Below, piece by piece: positions 1 to 6,065 of a DNA stretch of 10,317 nucleotides (the stretch's first letter is position 1; each line of letters opens with the position of its first letter). The stretch comes from Candidatus Aminicenantes bacterium UBA2190 (GTDB taxonomy: Bacteria; Acidobacteriota; Aminicenantia; UBA2199), in assembly GCA_002335385.1 (NCBI GenBank), contig DCVK01000004.1, positions 1 through 10,317 on the forward strand, written 5' to 3'. Under the pieces are notes generated by a model. The model saw only the letters and a list, made by a program, of their open reading frames with translations. It did no database searches and was not told the origin of the DNA. The position numbers and the translations under genes were made by a program.

Positions 1-23
1 AAACTTTATTAGGACAGTAGTGA

Positions 24-198
24 ATTGGAATTTGGAATTTATTTGGAATTTGGTGCTTGGGATTTGGAATTTAAGTCCTATAAATACCCTTCTTCCACCT
101 TACGCCTTACACCGATTGCCATTTCTTCTTCCCTCTCACCCCTACACCCTAGACCCTCGCCTACTCGTCACGCGTTACGCATCACGAGAACTCGTTGA
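24..198 (-). repeat. Composite intergenic repeat block, left copy (palindrome arm plus heptad modules)
   Basis: Positions 24-86 are an exact 63-nt reverse complement of 10155-10217, so this block is the inverted counterpart of the one at the right end of the window. Position 61-77 is the 17-nt terminal repeat of the hairpin element seen complete at 4508-4667; only one arm is present here, and the match breaks off near position 23. Positions 87-198 resemble the reverse complement of 10057-10153, with small indels: a pyrimidine-rich stretch of AGGGNNT-type heptads, then three CGTGACG-type heptads (about 171-192) where the right copy has two. I see no coding potential. The short open frame at 20-217 is repeat sequence. 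Confidence 0.85.
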
Positions 199-271
199 TT
201 GTCTTGCTAATGTCTAACGTCTACCATCTGACGTCTACCGTCTGTCGTCTGTCGTCTGTCGTCTAACGTCT
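199..271 (-). repeat. Nine-unit heptad array anchored by decamer TTGTCTTGCT
   Basis: The decamer at 199-208 (AGCAAGACAA on the minus strand) is followed without a gap by nine heptads in perfect phase (209-271). On the minus strand all nine read AGAYGNN or AGACATT: AGACATT, AGACGTT, AGATGGT, AGACGTC, AGACGGT, three AGACGAC, AGACGTT. The same decamer plus exactly nine heptads occurs at 9375-9447, and decamer plus six heptads at 10005-10056. Function unknown. The array ends only about 6 bp upstream of the -35 box of the next gene. Confidence 0.85.
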
Positions 272-277
272 AAGTAC

Positions 278-305
278 TTGAATTGATTTTTCCAGAGGTT
301 ATAAT
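278..305 (+). promoter_or_regulatory. Sigma70-like promoter for the 327-1667 gene
   Basis: TTGAAT (278-283), a 16-bp spacer and a perfect TATAAT (300-305). Predicted transcription start is near 312, giving a leader of about 15 nt that contains the AGGTGG ribosome-binding motif at 318-323. Confidence 0.6.
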
Positions 306-326
306 CTTCTTCTGATGAGGTGGGAA

Positions 327-1667
327 ATGAAAAAAACACTGATTCTGGTCCTGGGCGGCCTGCTGCTTGGCGCCGCCGCGGCCTGGGCCGTGATGCATTA
401 CGCGGCCCCGTTCTGGAAGCGCTCGGCCGTGAACAACACCTACTGGCAGGTGCTGTCCCGGCTGGACCAGGGGGGCGAAGCGCTCGCCTACATCCATGCC
501 GAGGAGATCAGCAAGGCCGCCCAGTCGCTGCTGGCTGGTCTGATGCGCAACGTGGCGGCGCTGCCCGAGGAACGTCGAGCCCAGGCCATGCAGGGGCTGG
601 ACATGCTGGGCATGATGTTCAAAAAGTACGGCCTGGATGAGGTCAGCGGCCTCGGTTTCAGCTCGTTCGCCGTCAAGCCGGGCCTGCGCCGCGTCCGAGC
701 GATTCTGCACCATCGCCCGGGCCGGAGCAAGGGCCTGCTCTGGAACGTGACCGGTCCGCAGCCGCGCCCCCTGGACGAGATGGGATTGCTTCCCGCCGGA
801 ACGGCGCTGGCCTTCGCCTCCGATTATGACCTCTTCAAGCTGATCGAGTGGACGAGCCAGATCGCCCCGAAGATCGTCGCCCAGGGCGGCGCAGCACCTT
901 CTCCCGACCAGGCCATGGCCATGATGAAGGCCGGCATGCAGGCAGCCGGCATCGACTATGACCGCCTGCGCAAGTCCTACGGCGGCCGCCTGGGATTCCT
1001 GCTCGTCCTGGACCCGGAAAAGAGGGTGCTCCTGCCGGCGAAAGAGAAGCCGGTGTCGATACCCGAGCCGGTTTTCGCCCTGCTCATGCGCGTCAACGAC
1101 AACTATCTTTTCGATGCGCTAAAGGGCATGCTGACCGCCAGCGGCCATAACAAGTTCAGCGAGGCCGCCGGGGTGAAGAAGATCGCTTTCCCGCGGCTGC
1201 CGGCCCCCTTGCCGCTGGAGCCGGTCATTGTCCAGAAGGGCGAGTGGCTGATCGCGGCCTCGCGCGCGGCACTGGCGGAAAAGATCCTCGACAAGAACTC
1301 TCCGCGCCTGGCCGGCGGAGCCGCTTTCAAGGAGATCGCCTTCAAGGCGCCGCGCCGGGGCAACGGCTTCGGCTATGTCGATCCGCTGCTGCCGCGCCTG
1401 GTCGCCCAGGCCATGCGCGAGAACATGGCCCCGCTCCGGCCGCAGGCCGCCCTGGAAAAGATCACCGGTTTTCTCGACAACTGCAAGGGTTTCTATTGGG
1501 TCATGGAAAATTCCGACCAGGGGCTTGCCTATACCCTTAACCACGGCATGGAGATCTCCGCCATCCCGGGCCTGGTCGAAGCCTTTATCCAGATCGCCGA
1601 TGAAAGGGCGAAGGAAAAGGCGGCGGCTGAGTTGCCGGCGGAAGAGCCACCGCCAGCGGACAAGTGA
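327..1667 (+). CDS. Membrane-anchored extracytoplasmic protein of unknown function (possibly DUF3352-like)
   Basis: I do not recognise a specific function. From the ATG at 327 the product is 446 residues: a short basic start (MKKT), one hydrophobic segment at about residues 4-22 rich in Leu, Gly and Ala with no lipobox, then a long soluble region. This suggests an uncleaved N-terminal anchor with a periplasmic domain. A segment near residues 151-160 (LPAGTALAFASDYD) resembles the 'LPAdTalal' motif of the DUF3352 family, but the match is weak and inferred by eye. The last 20 residues are a charged, Ala/Glu/Pro-rich tail. An in-frame ATG at 315 would add only four residues; I prefer 327 because AGGTGG (318-323) sits just upstream of it. 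The gene is preceded by a good promoter, and a probable outer-membrane protein follows on the same strand 158 bp downstream, consistent with an envelope role. Confidence 0.8.
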   Translation: MKKTLILVLGGLLLGAAAAWAVMHYAAPFWKRSAVNNTYWQVLSRLDQGGEALAYIHAEEISKAAQSLLAGLMRNVAALPEERRAQAMQGLDMLGMMFKKYGLDEVSGLGFSSFAVKPGLRRVRAILHHRPGRSKGLLWNVTGPQPRPLDEMGLLPAGTALAFASDYDLFKLIEWTSQIAPKIVAQGGAAPSPDQAMAMMKAGMQAAGIDYDRLRKSYGGRLGFLLVLDPEKRVLLPAKEKPVSIPEPVFALLMRVNDNYLFDALKGMLTASGHNKFSEAAGVKKIAFPRLPAPLPLEPVIVQKGEWLIAASRAALAEKILDKNSPRLAGGAAFKEIAFKAPRRGNGFGYVDPLLPRLVAQAMRENMAPLRPQAALEKITGFLDNCKGFYWVMENSDQGLAYTLNHGMEISAIPGLVEAFIQIADERAKEKAAAELPAEEPPPADK

Positions 1668-1825
1668 CGCGCCTGAAGGTCCCCGATGAGGGGGGGGTAA
1701 CGAGGAGGCGCGCTGCGCGCGCAGCGCCAAAGGCAAGAGCAGAAGAGATTCAACAGCAAGCACGTCCCGCTGTTCACGGTCCAGAGAAAGGTATTTGAGT
1801 CGCGATTCGCTTGACTGAGGTGCCG
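1668..1825 (+). other. Spacer with GC-rich palindrome
   Basis: Between the two envelope genes. Contains a perfect 18-bp self-complementary sequence at 1710-1727 (GCGCTGC, GCGC, GCAGCGC) and a weaker 6-bp stem AACAGC/GCTGTT (1752-1757 with 1769-1774). Neither is followed by a T-run, so I do not call a terminator. I see no convincing -35/-10 pair for the downstream gene, so read-through from the upstream gene is possible. Confidence 0.4.
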
Positions 1826-2530
1826 ATGAGAAAGGTGCTCGTTTTATCGCTGATCATGATATCGTCCTGGCTCGCGGCTCAGGAGGAGCCCGCCGCCGCC
1901 CCGTTGCCCAAGCCCCGCGACAGCGGCGCGTTCTTCTTCGAGGCCACGAGCCAATACCTCTCCTTCGCCTCCGGCGACCTGGATGGAAACCTGGTCGTCG
2001 GCAACGCCGACCAGGTATTCCATGTGCCCAGGATCAAGCCCAGCCTGGGCTTCGGCATCGGCTTCGGCCGCCGCTTCCGCTCGGGGCTCTGGGCCGTATC
2101 CTACCTCGTTTCCGGACACGACGCCACGTTCCAGGGCCGGGACAGCACGGCCGTTTCGCGCCAGGTCCAGGTCAACGCGCGCACGTTCCTGTTCAGGACC
2201 TCGCCCCTGCGCCTGTTCCTGCAGCTCGGCCTCAATTTCCCCTGGCTGCGGGTGCGCGGCAATGCCGCCGATCGAGACGGAAAATTCCACGATGCCACTT
2301 ACGCGGGAGTGGGGGCCAACGCCGGCGCCGGCATCCTGGCCCCGGTCTCTTCGCGCATGTTCTTCAGCGCCGGCCTGGTCTACCGTTTCATGGGCTACCT
2401 GTATGCCTTCGGCCCGGTAAAGGGCATCGACGTGACCGATCTCTTCGACAACGTGACCGGCCCGAGACACAGCGGTTTTCTCAGAGCCCCGGTGATCGCG
2501 TTGGAGCTGAGCCTGGGATACGAGCTCTGA
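1826..2530 (+). CDS. Predicted small outer-membrane beta-barrel protein
   Basis: 234 residues from the ATG at 1826. Residues 1-18 form a signal peptide (MRK, a hydrophobic core, then WLAAQ), with cleavage likely near residue 18. A short Pro/Ala linker follows. The rest alternates Gly- and aromatic-rich strand-like stretches (LGFGIGFGRRF, LWAVSYLVSG, LRLFLQLGLNF, MFFSAGLVYRF, VIALELSLGYEL) separated by polar turns, typical of 8- to 10-strand outer-membrane barrels. The C-terminal strand ends in Leu and not the usual Phe. There are no cysteines or catalytic motifs. An upstream TTG at 1811 in frame would add five residues, but TGAGGTG at 1816-1822 is better placed as the RBS for 1826. No close family recognised; the barrel call rests on composition and periodicity. 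Confidence 0.75.
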   Translation: MRKVLVLSLIMISSWLAAQEEPAAAPLPKPRDSGAFFFEATSQYLSFASGDLDGNLVVGNADQVFHVPRIKPSLGFGIGFGRRFRSGLWAVSYLVSGHDATFQGRDSTAVSRQVQVNARTFLFRTSPLRLFLQLGLNFPWLRVRGNAADRDGKFHDATYAGVGANAGAGILAPVSSRMFFSAGLVYRFMGYLYAFGPVKGIDVTDLFDNVTGPRHSGFLRAPVIALELSLGYEL

Positions 2531-2751
2531 GAGATCTGCAGATTCGCCATTCGATGTTTTTAAGCGCTCGTTCAAGGGTAAAAGAGTTCAAGGGTTCATG
2601 AGTTCGGAAAAAGGCATTTCCCGGAAGCAATGTCTTAACGCTTCAACCCTTCAACTCGTCAACGCTTCAACAGTGCTTCTCAACATCGAACTTCGAACGT
2701 CGAACATCGAACATCGAACCTCTTCCCATGTTATAGGGCAGCGGGATCCAC
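2531..2751. repeat. Octad and heptad tandem-like repeats between genes
   Basis: Two different periods occur side by side. Octads: 2570-2601 is two 16-nt units beginning GTTCAAGG, and 2632-2671 is five octads ending in AAC (GTCTTAAC, GCTTCAAC, CCTTCAAC, TCGTCAAC, GCTTCAAC). Heptads: 2685-2719 is five consecutive units of (A/T/G)TCGAAC in perfect phase. No gene or clear terminator is visible in this 270-bp gap. Confidence 0.8.
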
Positions 2752-2780
2752 TTGCATTTCCCCCATTCGCCATATAAAAT
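2752..2780 (+). promoter_or_regulatory. Possible promoter of the zinc-ribbon gene
   Basis: TTGCAT (2752-2757), 17-bp spacer, TAAAAT (2775-2780) inside CATATAAAAT. The start would be near 2787, leaving a leader of about 15 nt; the GAAAGGGA ribosome-binding motif at 2785-2792 then lies at its very beginning, which weakens the call. Confidence 0.4.
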
Positions 2781-2801
2781 CGACGAAAGGGAATAAACAC
2801 C

Positions 2802-3485
2802 ATGGCCAATTGCAGGAATTGCGGCGCCGTGCTGACGGGCACGCTGCTGACGTGTGAATATTGCCGGACCCGCCAGGACGTCGACCTGTCGGTGGTCCAC
2901 CGCTTTACGGTCGAGACGCCGCTCTCCGAGCGCATCTGCCCGCGCTGCCATATCCCTTTGCAGACCGTCGACCTGAGGCTGAAGGAGAAGTTTCTCATCG
3001 AACGCTGCGAGCGCTGCCTGGGGCTGTTCTTCGATCCCGGCGAGCTGGCCGCCCTGCTGGAGAAGGCGGTGACCAATGTCCATGCCGTTGACCCGCAGCG
3101 CCTGAATGAAGTGCAGGGCGTCAAGCGCCGCGACGAGTACCCGGTCACGTACATCGACTGCCCGGTCTGCCGCCGGCTGATGAACCGGGTGAATTTCGGC
3201 TCGCGCAGCGGCGTCATCGCCGACCAGTGCCGCGAGCACGGCATGTGGCTCGACGGCGGCGAATTGCGCCAGATCCTGGAGTGGACGAAGGCCGGAGGCA
3301 ACCTGGTGCGCCGGGAGAGCGAATTGGAACTGGCCCGGCTGGAGCTTGAGCAGGAGAAAAAAAAGCTGCAGTTCGCCCGCATCGACAGGGCTTTCCTTCA
3401 GATGCATCCCGAGTCCGCGCGCCATGACCTCGAGCTGGACCTCCTGCCCATGATCGGCAGGCTGCTGAAGAAGCTTTTTCGCTGA
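2802..3485 (+). CDS. zf-TFIIB-type zinc-ribbon protein with C-terminal coiled coil
   Basis: 227 residues, cytoplasmic, no membrane segment. Three zinc-binding sites are visible: an N-terminal ribbon C4-x2-C7 / C18-x2-C21; a zf-TFIIB-like unit C46-x2-C49 / C69-x2-C72 followed by the signature LGLFFDPGEL; and a second unit C120-x2-C123 / C143-x2-H146 followed by GMWLDGGEL, with His replacing the fourth Cys. Residues about 171-192 are a Glu/Leu/Lys-rich coiled coil, and the last 10 residues are basic. The family is widespread but mostly uncharacterised; nucleic-acid or protein binding is the usual guess, and the duplicated W/F-x-D-x-GEL unit is the firm part of the identification. ATG at 2802 is preceded by GAAAGGGA at about 9 nt. 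The gene stands alone between two repeat-filled gaps. Confidence 0.85.
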   Translation: MANCRNCGAVLTGTLLTCEYCRTRQDVDLSVVHRFTVETPLSERICPRCHIPLQTVDLRLKEKFLIERCERCLGLFFDPGELAALLEKAVTNVHAVDPQRLNEVQGVKRRDEYPVTYIDCPVCRRLMNRVNFGSRSGVIADQCREHGMWLDGGELRQILEWTKAGGNLVRRESELELARLELEQEKKKLQFARIDRAFLQMHPESARHDLELDLLPMIGRLLKKLFR

Positions 3486-3734
3486 GCCGACGAAACAACC
3501 TGTCGTGACGCGTAAAGCGTGACGAGGAAAGAGCTTGGCGCAGGGCGTAGGGTGGAGGGGAAGAAAATGACAAAAGGCGAGAGGCTAGGGGCGAGTGGCT
3601 AGAGGGAAGAAATGTAATCGGTGAATGGTGTAAGGTCTTTTCACACTCTCTCTACCCTCATTCTTCCCTCGCTCTTCCCTCTGTCTTCCCTGAGCCTGTT
3701 CCGCAATGCGGACCGTGAGCCTTGCAGTGAACGG
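3486..3734. repeat. Intergenic heptad-repeat spacer
   Basis: Heptads in phase: CGTGACG, CGTAAAG, CGTGACG at 3504-3524; GGCGCAG, GGCGTAG, GGTGGAG, GGGAAGA at 3537-3564; GAGGCTA, GGGGCGA, GTGGCTA, GAGGGAA at 3581-3608. These parallel modules in the left and right composite blocks and keep the same order, ending in a variant of AATCGGTG...GTGTAAGG (about 3617-3633). A pyrimidine-rich stretch with three to four CTTCCCT motifs about 10 nt apart follows (3648-3692). No gene is apparent. Confidence 0.75.
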
Positions 3735-3763
3735 TTGACTTGCCGCCGCGCTTGCCTTATGAT
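3735..3763 (+). promoter_or_regulatory. Strong sigma70-like promoter for the cyclase-family gene
   Basis: TTGACT (3735-3740), 17-bp spacer, TATGAT (3758-3763): five of six consensus bases in each box. Predicted start near 3770, with a leader of about 20 nt that includes GGAGG (3779-3783), 7 nt before the ATG at 3791. Confidence 0.65.
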
Positions 3764-3790
3764 GGGCCCTTTTCGTATGGAGGAACGCCC

Positions 3791-4495
3791 ATGACACGCC
3801 CGACACTGGACATCATCGACCTGACCCATGCCATCAGCCCGGCCATGCCGGTATTTCCCGGCACCGAGCCGCCGCGCCTGGATGACGCCTATACCATCGA
3901 GCGCAACGGTTTCGCCGAAAAGATGCTCCACCTCGTCTCGCACACCGGCACCCATATCGACGCGCCGGGCCATATCCTTCCCGGCGCCGTCCGGCTCGAC
4001 GCCATGGATGCTGACCGTTTCCTGGGTCCCGGGCTTGTCCTGGACGTTTCCGCGGTTCGCGGGCGGCAGGTTGAAATCGGCGATCTGGAAACGCACGAGG
4101 CGCTCTTGCGCAATGTCGAATTCGCCCTGCTGCACACCGGCTGGGCGAAGCATTGGGGCGAGGAGGAATATTTCAGACCCTACCCGGTCCTTTCCCCGGC
4201 CGCCGCCCAGTGGCTGGCGGGCCTGGGACTCAAGGGCTTCGGCGTGGACACCATCTCGGTCGACGAGATCGATTCGACCGCGCTCCCCGTCCACCGCGCC
4301 CTCTTTGCCCAAAACATGGTCATCATCGAGAATTTGGCCGATATGAAGCTCCTGCTCGGGAAGGAATTCACCTTCTCCTGCCTGCCCTTGAAGATCGTCG
4401 ACGCGGATGGATCGCCCATCCGGGCAGTGGCCATCGTGACGCGTGACGAGGAAGAAGGGAACTCGGCGTACGGTTCAGGGCGTAAGGTAGAATAA
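3791..4495 (+). CDS. Cyclase-family (kynurenine formamidase-like) metal-dependent hydrolase
   Basis: 235 residues, cytoplasmic. The family-defining metal-binding motif HxGTHxDxPxH is intact as HTGTHIDAPGH at residues 51-61. Other family features are DLTHAISPAMPVFPG near the start (residues 10-24), the TGWAKHW segment in the middle, and GVDTISVDEID with ENLADM in the last third. Known members (PF04199) hydrolyse amide or lactone-type bonds, such as N-formylkynurenine; the substrate here cannot be read from sequence, and no tryptophan-catabolism neighbour is present. ATG 3791 is chosen because of the well-spaced GGAGG; an in-frame TTG at 3740 lies in the promoter. Oddity: the core ends near V216, and the last 19 residues (about 4439-4495, polar and Gly/Glu-rich) are encoded by intergenic repeat sequence, including the heptads CGTGACG (4435-4448) and a four-unit array at 4464-4491. 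Confidence 0.9.
   Translation: MTRPTLDIIDLTHAISPAMPVFPGTEPPRLDDAYTIERNGFAEKMLHLVSHTGTHIDAPGHILPGAVRLDAMDADRFLGPGLVLDVSAVRGRQVEIGDLETHEALLRNVEFALLHTGWAKHWGEEEYFRPYPVLSPAAAQWLAGLGLKGFGVDTISVDEIDSTALPVHRALFAQNMVIIENLADMKLLLGKEFTFSCLPLKIVDADGSPIRAVAIVTRDEEEGNSAYGSGRKVE
4435..4491 (+). repeat. Heptad repeat modules inside the end of the cyclase gene
   Basis: CGTGACGCGTGACGAG at 4435-4450 is identical to intergenic 10069-10084. It is followed by a phased heptad array CGGCGTA, CGGTTCA, GGGCGTA, AGGTAGA (4464-4491), as in the equivalent module at 3537-3564. The gene's stop codon lies just beyond it. Confidence 0.8.
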
Positions 4496-4507
4496 AGTTA
4501 TTAATAG

Positions 4508-4667
4508 GACTTAAATTCCAAATCTCAAGCACCAAATTCCAAATAAAATACAAATTCCAATGACCAAAACAAAGAAAATACCATGCAAGGAGCTTTCGTT
4601 TTGGAAATTGGAAATTGGAATTTGGATATTGTTTGTTATTTGGAATTTGGGATTTGGAATTTAAGTC
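4508..4667. repeat. MITE-like palindromic intergenic element, complete copy
   Basis: 160-bp AT-rich element with perfect 17-bp terminal inverted repeats: GACTTAAATTCCAAATC at 4508-4524 and its reverse complement at 4651-4667. Pairing continues inward with one mismatch and then, past a bulge of about 5 nt, ATTCCAAATAA pairs with TTATTTGGAAT, so the whole unit can fold as a long imperfect hairpin. The centre (CCATGCAAGGAGCTTTCG, about 4583-4600) is unique. It carries no reading frame. The right copy (10164-10317) matches nearly throughout; the left copy (24-77) is one arm. No clear target-site duplication is visible. Confidence 0.8.
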
Positions 4668-4686
4668 TTCGTATTGCAGTTTTCTG

Positions 4687-4816
4687 ACCGTCTGCCGTAA
4701 ACCGTCTACCGTAAACCGATTACTTAAGTTTCTTGCTGGCACTGTCACTGTCACTGACGCTGATATTCCTTCAGTGCCCTGCTAACACTAACACGATCGC
4801 TAACACTAAGAGATCG
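4687..4816. repeat. Heptad array and 18-bp direct repeat downstream of the palindrome
   Basis: Five phased heptads ACCGTCT, GCCGTAA, ACCGTCT, ACCGTAA, ACCGATT at 4687-4721. Then a CACTGT hexamer run (4739-4756) and an 18-bp direct repeat, GCTAACACTAA plus 7 nt ending in a GATC-type motif, at 4781-4798 and 4799-4816. The second unit contains the stop codon of the minus-strand glycoside hydrolase gene (4806-4808). Confidence 0.75.
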
Positions 4817-5834
4817 TTGAGTTTGTTTCCTTCATTCCCGAGAAGTCGTCCCTGGCGAGCCAGGACCAACCCAGGGCGCCGCAGTAACCATTGTTTTTTG
4901 CCAATTCCATGATCGCTTGCGCTGAGCGCGAGGCGTTCCGGGTCGGGAACTCGCCCAGGAGCAGGGGCCGGTCAAGTCCCAGTTCCGCCACCGGCCGCTC
5001 GAGGGGCGCCACGCTCTGCCAGCGGTCGTACCAGTGGACCTGGTAGAAGTCGAGGCCGCAGCCGCGCACCAGGGGCAGCCCCGTGGCGTTGCCCAGACCC
5101 ACCGTCGCCATTTGCCCCGTATGACGGTGGACCAGGCGCGCCACCCTCCTGATGAAGCGGCGCATTTTCAGGAAAGCGACCGATGGGCCGATGATGCCCC
5201 CTCCCCAGCCGCGGGTGGCCCACTCGGCCTCGTTGATGACGTCCCAGGCCAAAATCTCGGGCGAACGGCCGTAGCGCTCGAACAGGGGGCGCAAGACCAG
5301 ACGGCGCAGGCACTGTTGCTTGTGGGCGCTGGTGACGACCCGGGTCCGCCCTCCGGTCTGCACGCCGTTGACCATGGCCGGCCTGGCGAACCAGAGGAAG
5401 TCGAACAGCACGAAAATGACCTTCATCCGCTCGGCGGCGAGCGACTCCAGGGCGGCGTCGATGTCGGCGAACAGGCGCTCGTCAACGCCGACGGGAGTCC
5501 CGCCCCGGTTGAAGCGGATGCCGGCACGGCCGTCGCAGAACAGGAACCAGCGCAGGACCTCGATCCCCCGGCCCTTCAGTTCGCGGAGGTGGCGGCGCAG
5601 ATTCTCATTGTTCCCCAGTTGCGCCATGCCTCCGCCCGGGCTCCAGGCGTTGGCGCCGAAGTCGTTGCCGTAGGAGAGCCAGGGCAGGTTGGCTCCGGCG
5701 ATGAAAGGCAGGGGCGTGCCCTGATCCCTGGCGATCAGGGCGCGTGGAACCGCGACCGGCCGGTGGAAAACCCTGCGCAGGAACCGCAGGCAGTGCCAGC
5801 GCAGGAGATAGATGTGCTTCAGGATGCCGCTCAC
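4806..5834 (-). CDS. GH5-like (clan GH-A, cellulase-family) glycoside hydrolase
   Basis: 342 residues with the layout of a retaining (beta/alpha)8 glycosidase. The N-terminal core starts with FIAGANLPWLSYGNDFGANAW (residues 44-64). The acid/base is the Glu of WDVINEAEW (E202, beta-4), HWYD lies at 267-270, the nucleophile is the Glu of LLGEFPT (E295, beta-7), and GWSWL (322-326) is the beta-8 substrate-stacking strand. Family knowledge predicts hydrolysis of beta-mannans or beta-glucans; the exact glycan cannot be told. The start is GTG at 5834; the next Met (residue 70) would remove the first strand. The first 30 residues are basic (LLRWHCLRFLRR) without a convincing signal peptide, unusual for a polysaccharidase. 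There is no SD; a -10 box ends 6 nt before the GTG, so the mRNA is probably leaderless. The last residues (KETNSTIS) and stop run into an intergenic repeat. Converges with the cyclase gene, diverges from the M16 gene. Confidence 0.85.
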   Translation of the reverse strand: MSGILKHIYLLRWHCLRFLRRVFHRPVAVPRALIARDQGTPLPFIAGANLPWLSYGNDFGANAWSPGGGMAQLGNNENLRRHLRELKGRGIEVLRWFLFCDGRAGIRFNRGGTPVGVDERLFADIDAALESLAAERMKVIFVLFDFLWFARPAMVNGVQTGGRTRVVTSAHKQQCLRRLVLRPLFERYGRSPEILAWDVINEAEWATRGWGGGIIGPSVAFLKMRRFIRRVARLVHRHTGQMATVGLGNATGLPLVRGCGLDFYQVHWYDRWQSVAPLERPVAELGLDRPLLLGEFPTRNASRSAQAIMELAKNNGYCGALGWSWLARDDFSGMKETNSTIS

Positions 5835-5840
5835 AGGGTC

Positions 5841-5869
5841 ATTGTAGACCAGGGACGGTTGTCGGGCAA
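5841..5869 (-). promoter_or_regulatory. Promoter of the glycoside hydrolase gene, leaderless type
   Basis: On the minus strand: TTGCCC (5869-5864), 17-bp spacer, TACAAT (5846-5841), then six bases (GACCCT) and the GTG start at 5834. Transcription would begin at or within a base or two of the start codon. No Shine-Dalgarno motif precedes the gene. Confidence 0.6.
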
Positions 5870-5878
5870 GCGATCTCC

Positions 5879-5939
5879 AGGGAAGAAAGGGGAAGAGAGA
5901 GGGAGAGGCGAAGGGAAGTGAGGGGACGAGAGACGAGAA
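5879..5939 (+). repeat. Purine-rich tract in the divergent intergenic region
   Basis: 61 nt with only four pyrimidines (5909, 5919, 5927, 5934), made of GGGAAG/GAGAGG variants. It lies between the two divergent promoters. It resembles the purine-rich modules of the composite repeats and is the only notable content of this gap apart from a CTTCCCT-rich stretch near 5971-6009. Confidence 0.6.
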
Positions 5940-6030
5940 CCTTCAGGAAGATCAGCCGATGTCCCGTTGCCCGCTCTTCCCTCGTTCATCCCCGCCGATT
6001 CCCTTCTCCTACCTGATCTCGTTCTGGTCA

Positions 6031-6059
6031 TTGGCTCCAGCGGCGAATTGGGGTAGAAT
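6031..6059 (+). promoter_or_regulatory. Promoter of the M16 peptidase gene, leaderless type
   Basis: TTGGCT (6031-6036), 17-bp spacer, TAGAAT (6054-6059), six bases (GGCCCC) and then the ATG at 6066. Spacing is identical to that of the divergent hydrolase promoter. No Shine-Dalgarno motif is present at a usable distance. Confidence 0.65.
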
Positions 6060-6065
6060 GGCCCC

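Noticed and set aside
209..271. CRISPR-like array
   Set aside because: Units are 7 bp in direct contact with no spacers, and there are no cas genes.
1710..1727. GC-rich 18-bp palindrome as an intrinsic terminator
   Set aside because: No T-run follows it, and the next gene on the same strand lacks a clear promoter of its own.
3759..3794. An 11-codon upstream frame whose TGA overlaps the cyclase ATG (ATGA), suggesting translational coupling
   Set aside because: Its start codon overlaps the -10 box, so it would not be in the transcript predicted from that promoter, and it has no RBS.
4508..4667. A full insertion sequence between the convergent genes
   Set aside because: The element has terminal inverted repeats but is only 160 bp and has no transposase frame; at most it is non-autonomous.
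5034..5921. A 295-codon plus-strand open frame opposite the glycoside hydrolase
   Set aside because: Shadow of the hydrolase gene: no RBS, Pro/Gln/Val-rich composition, no motif, and it runs into the divergent promoter region.
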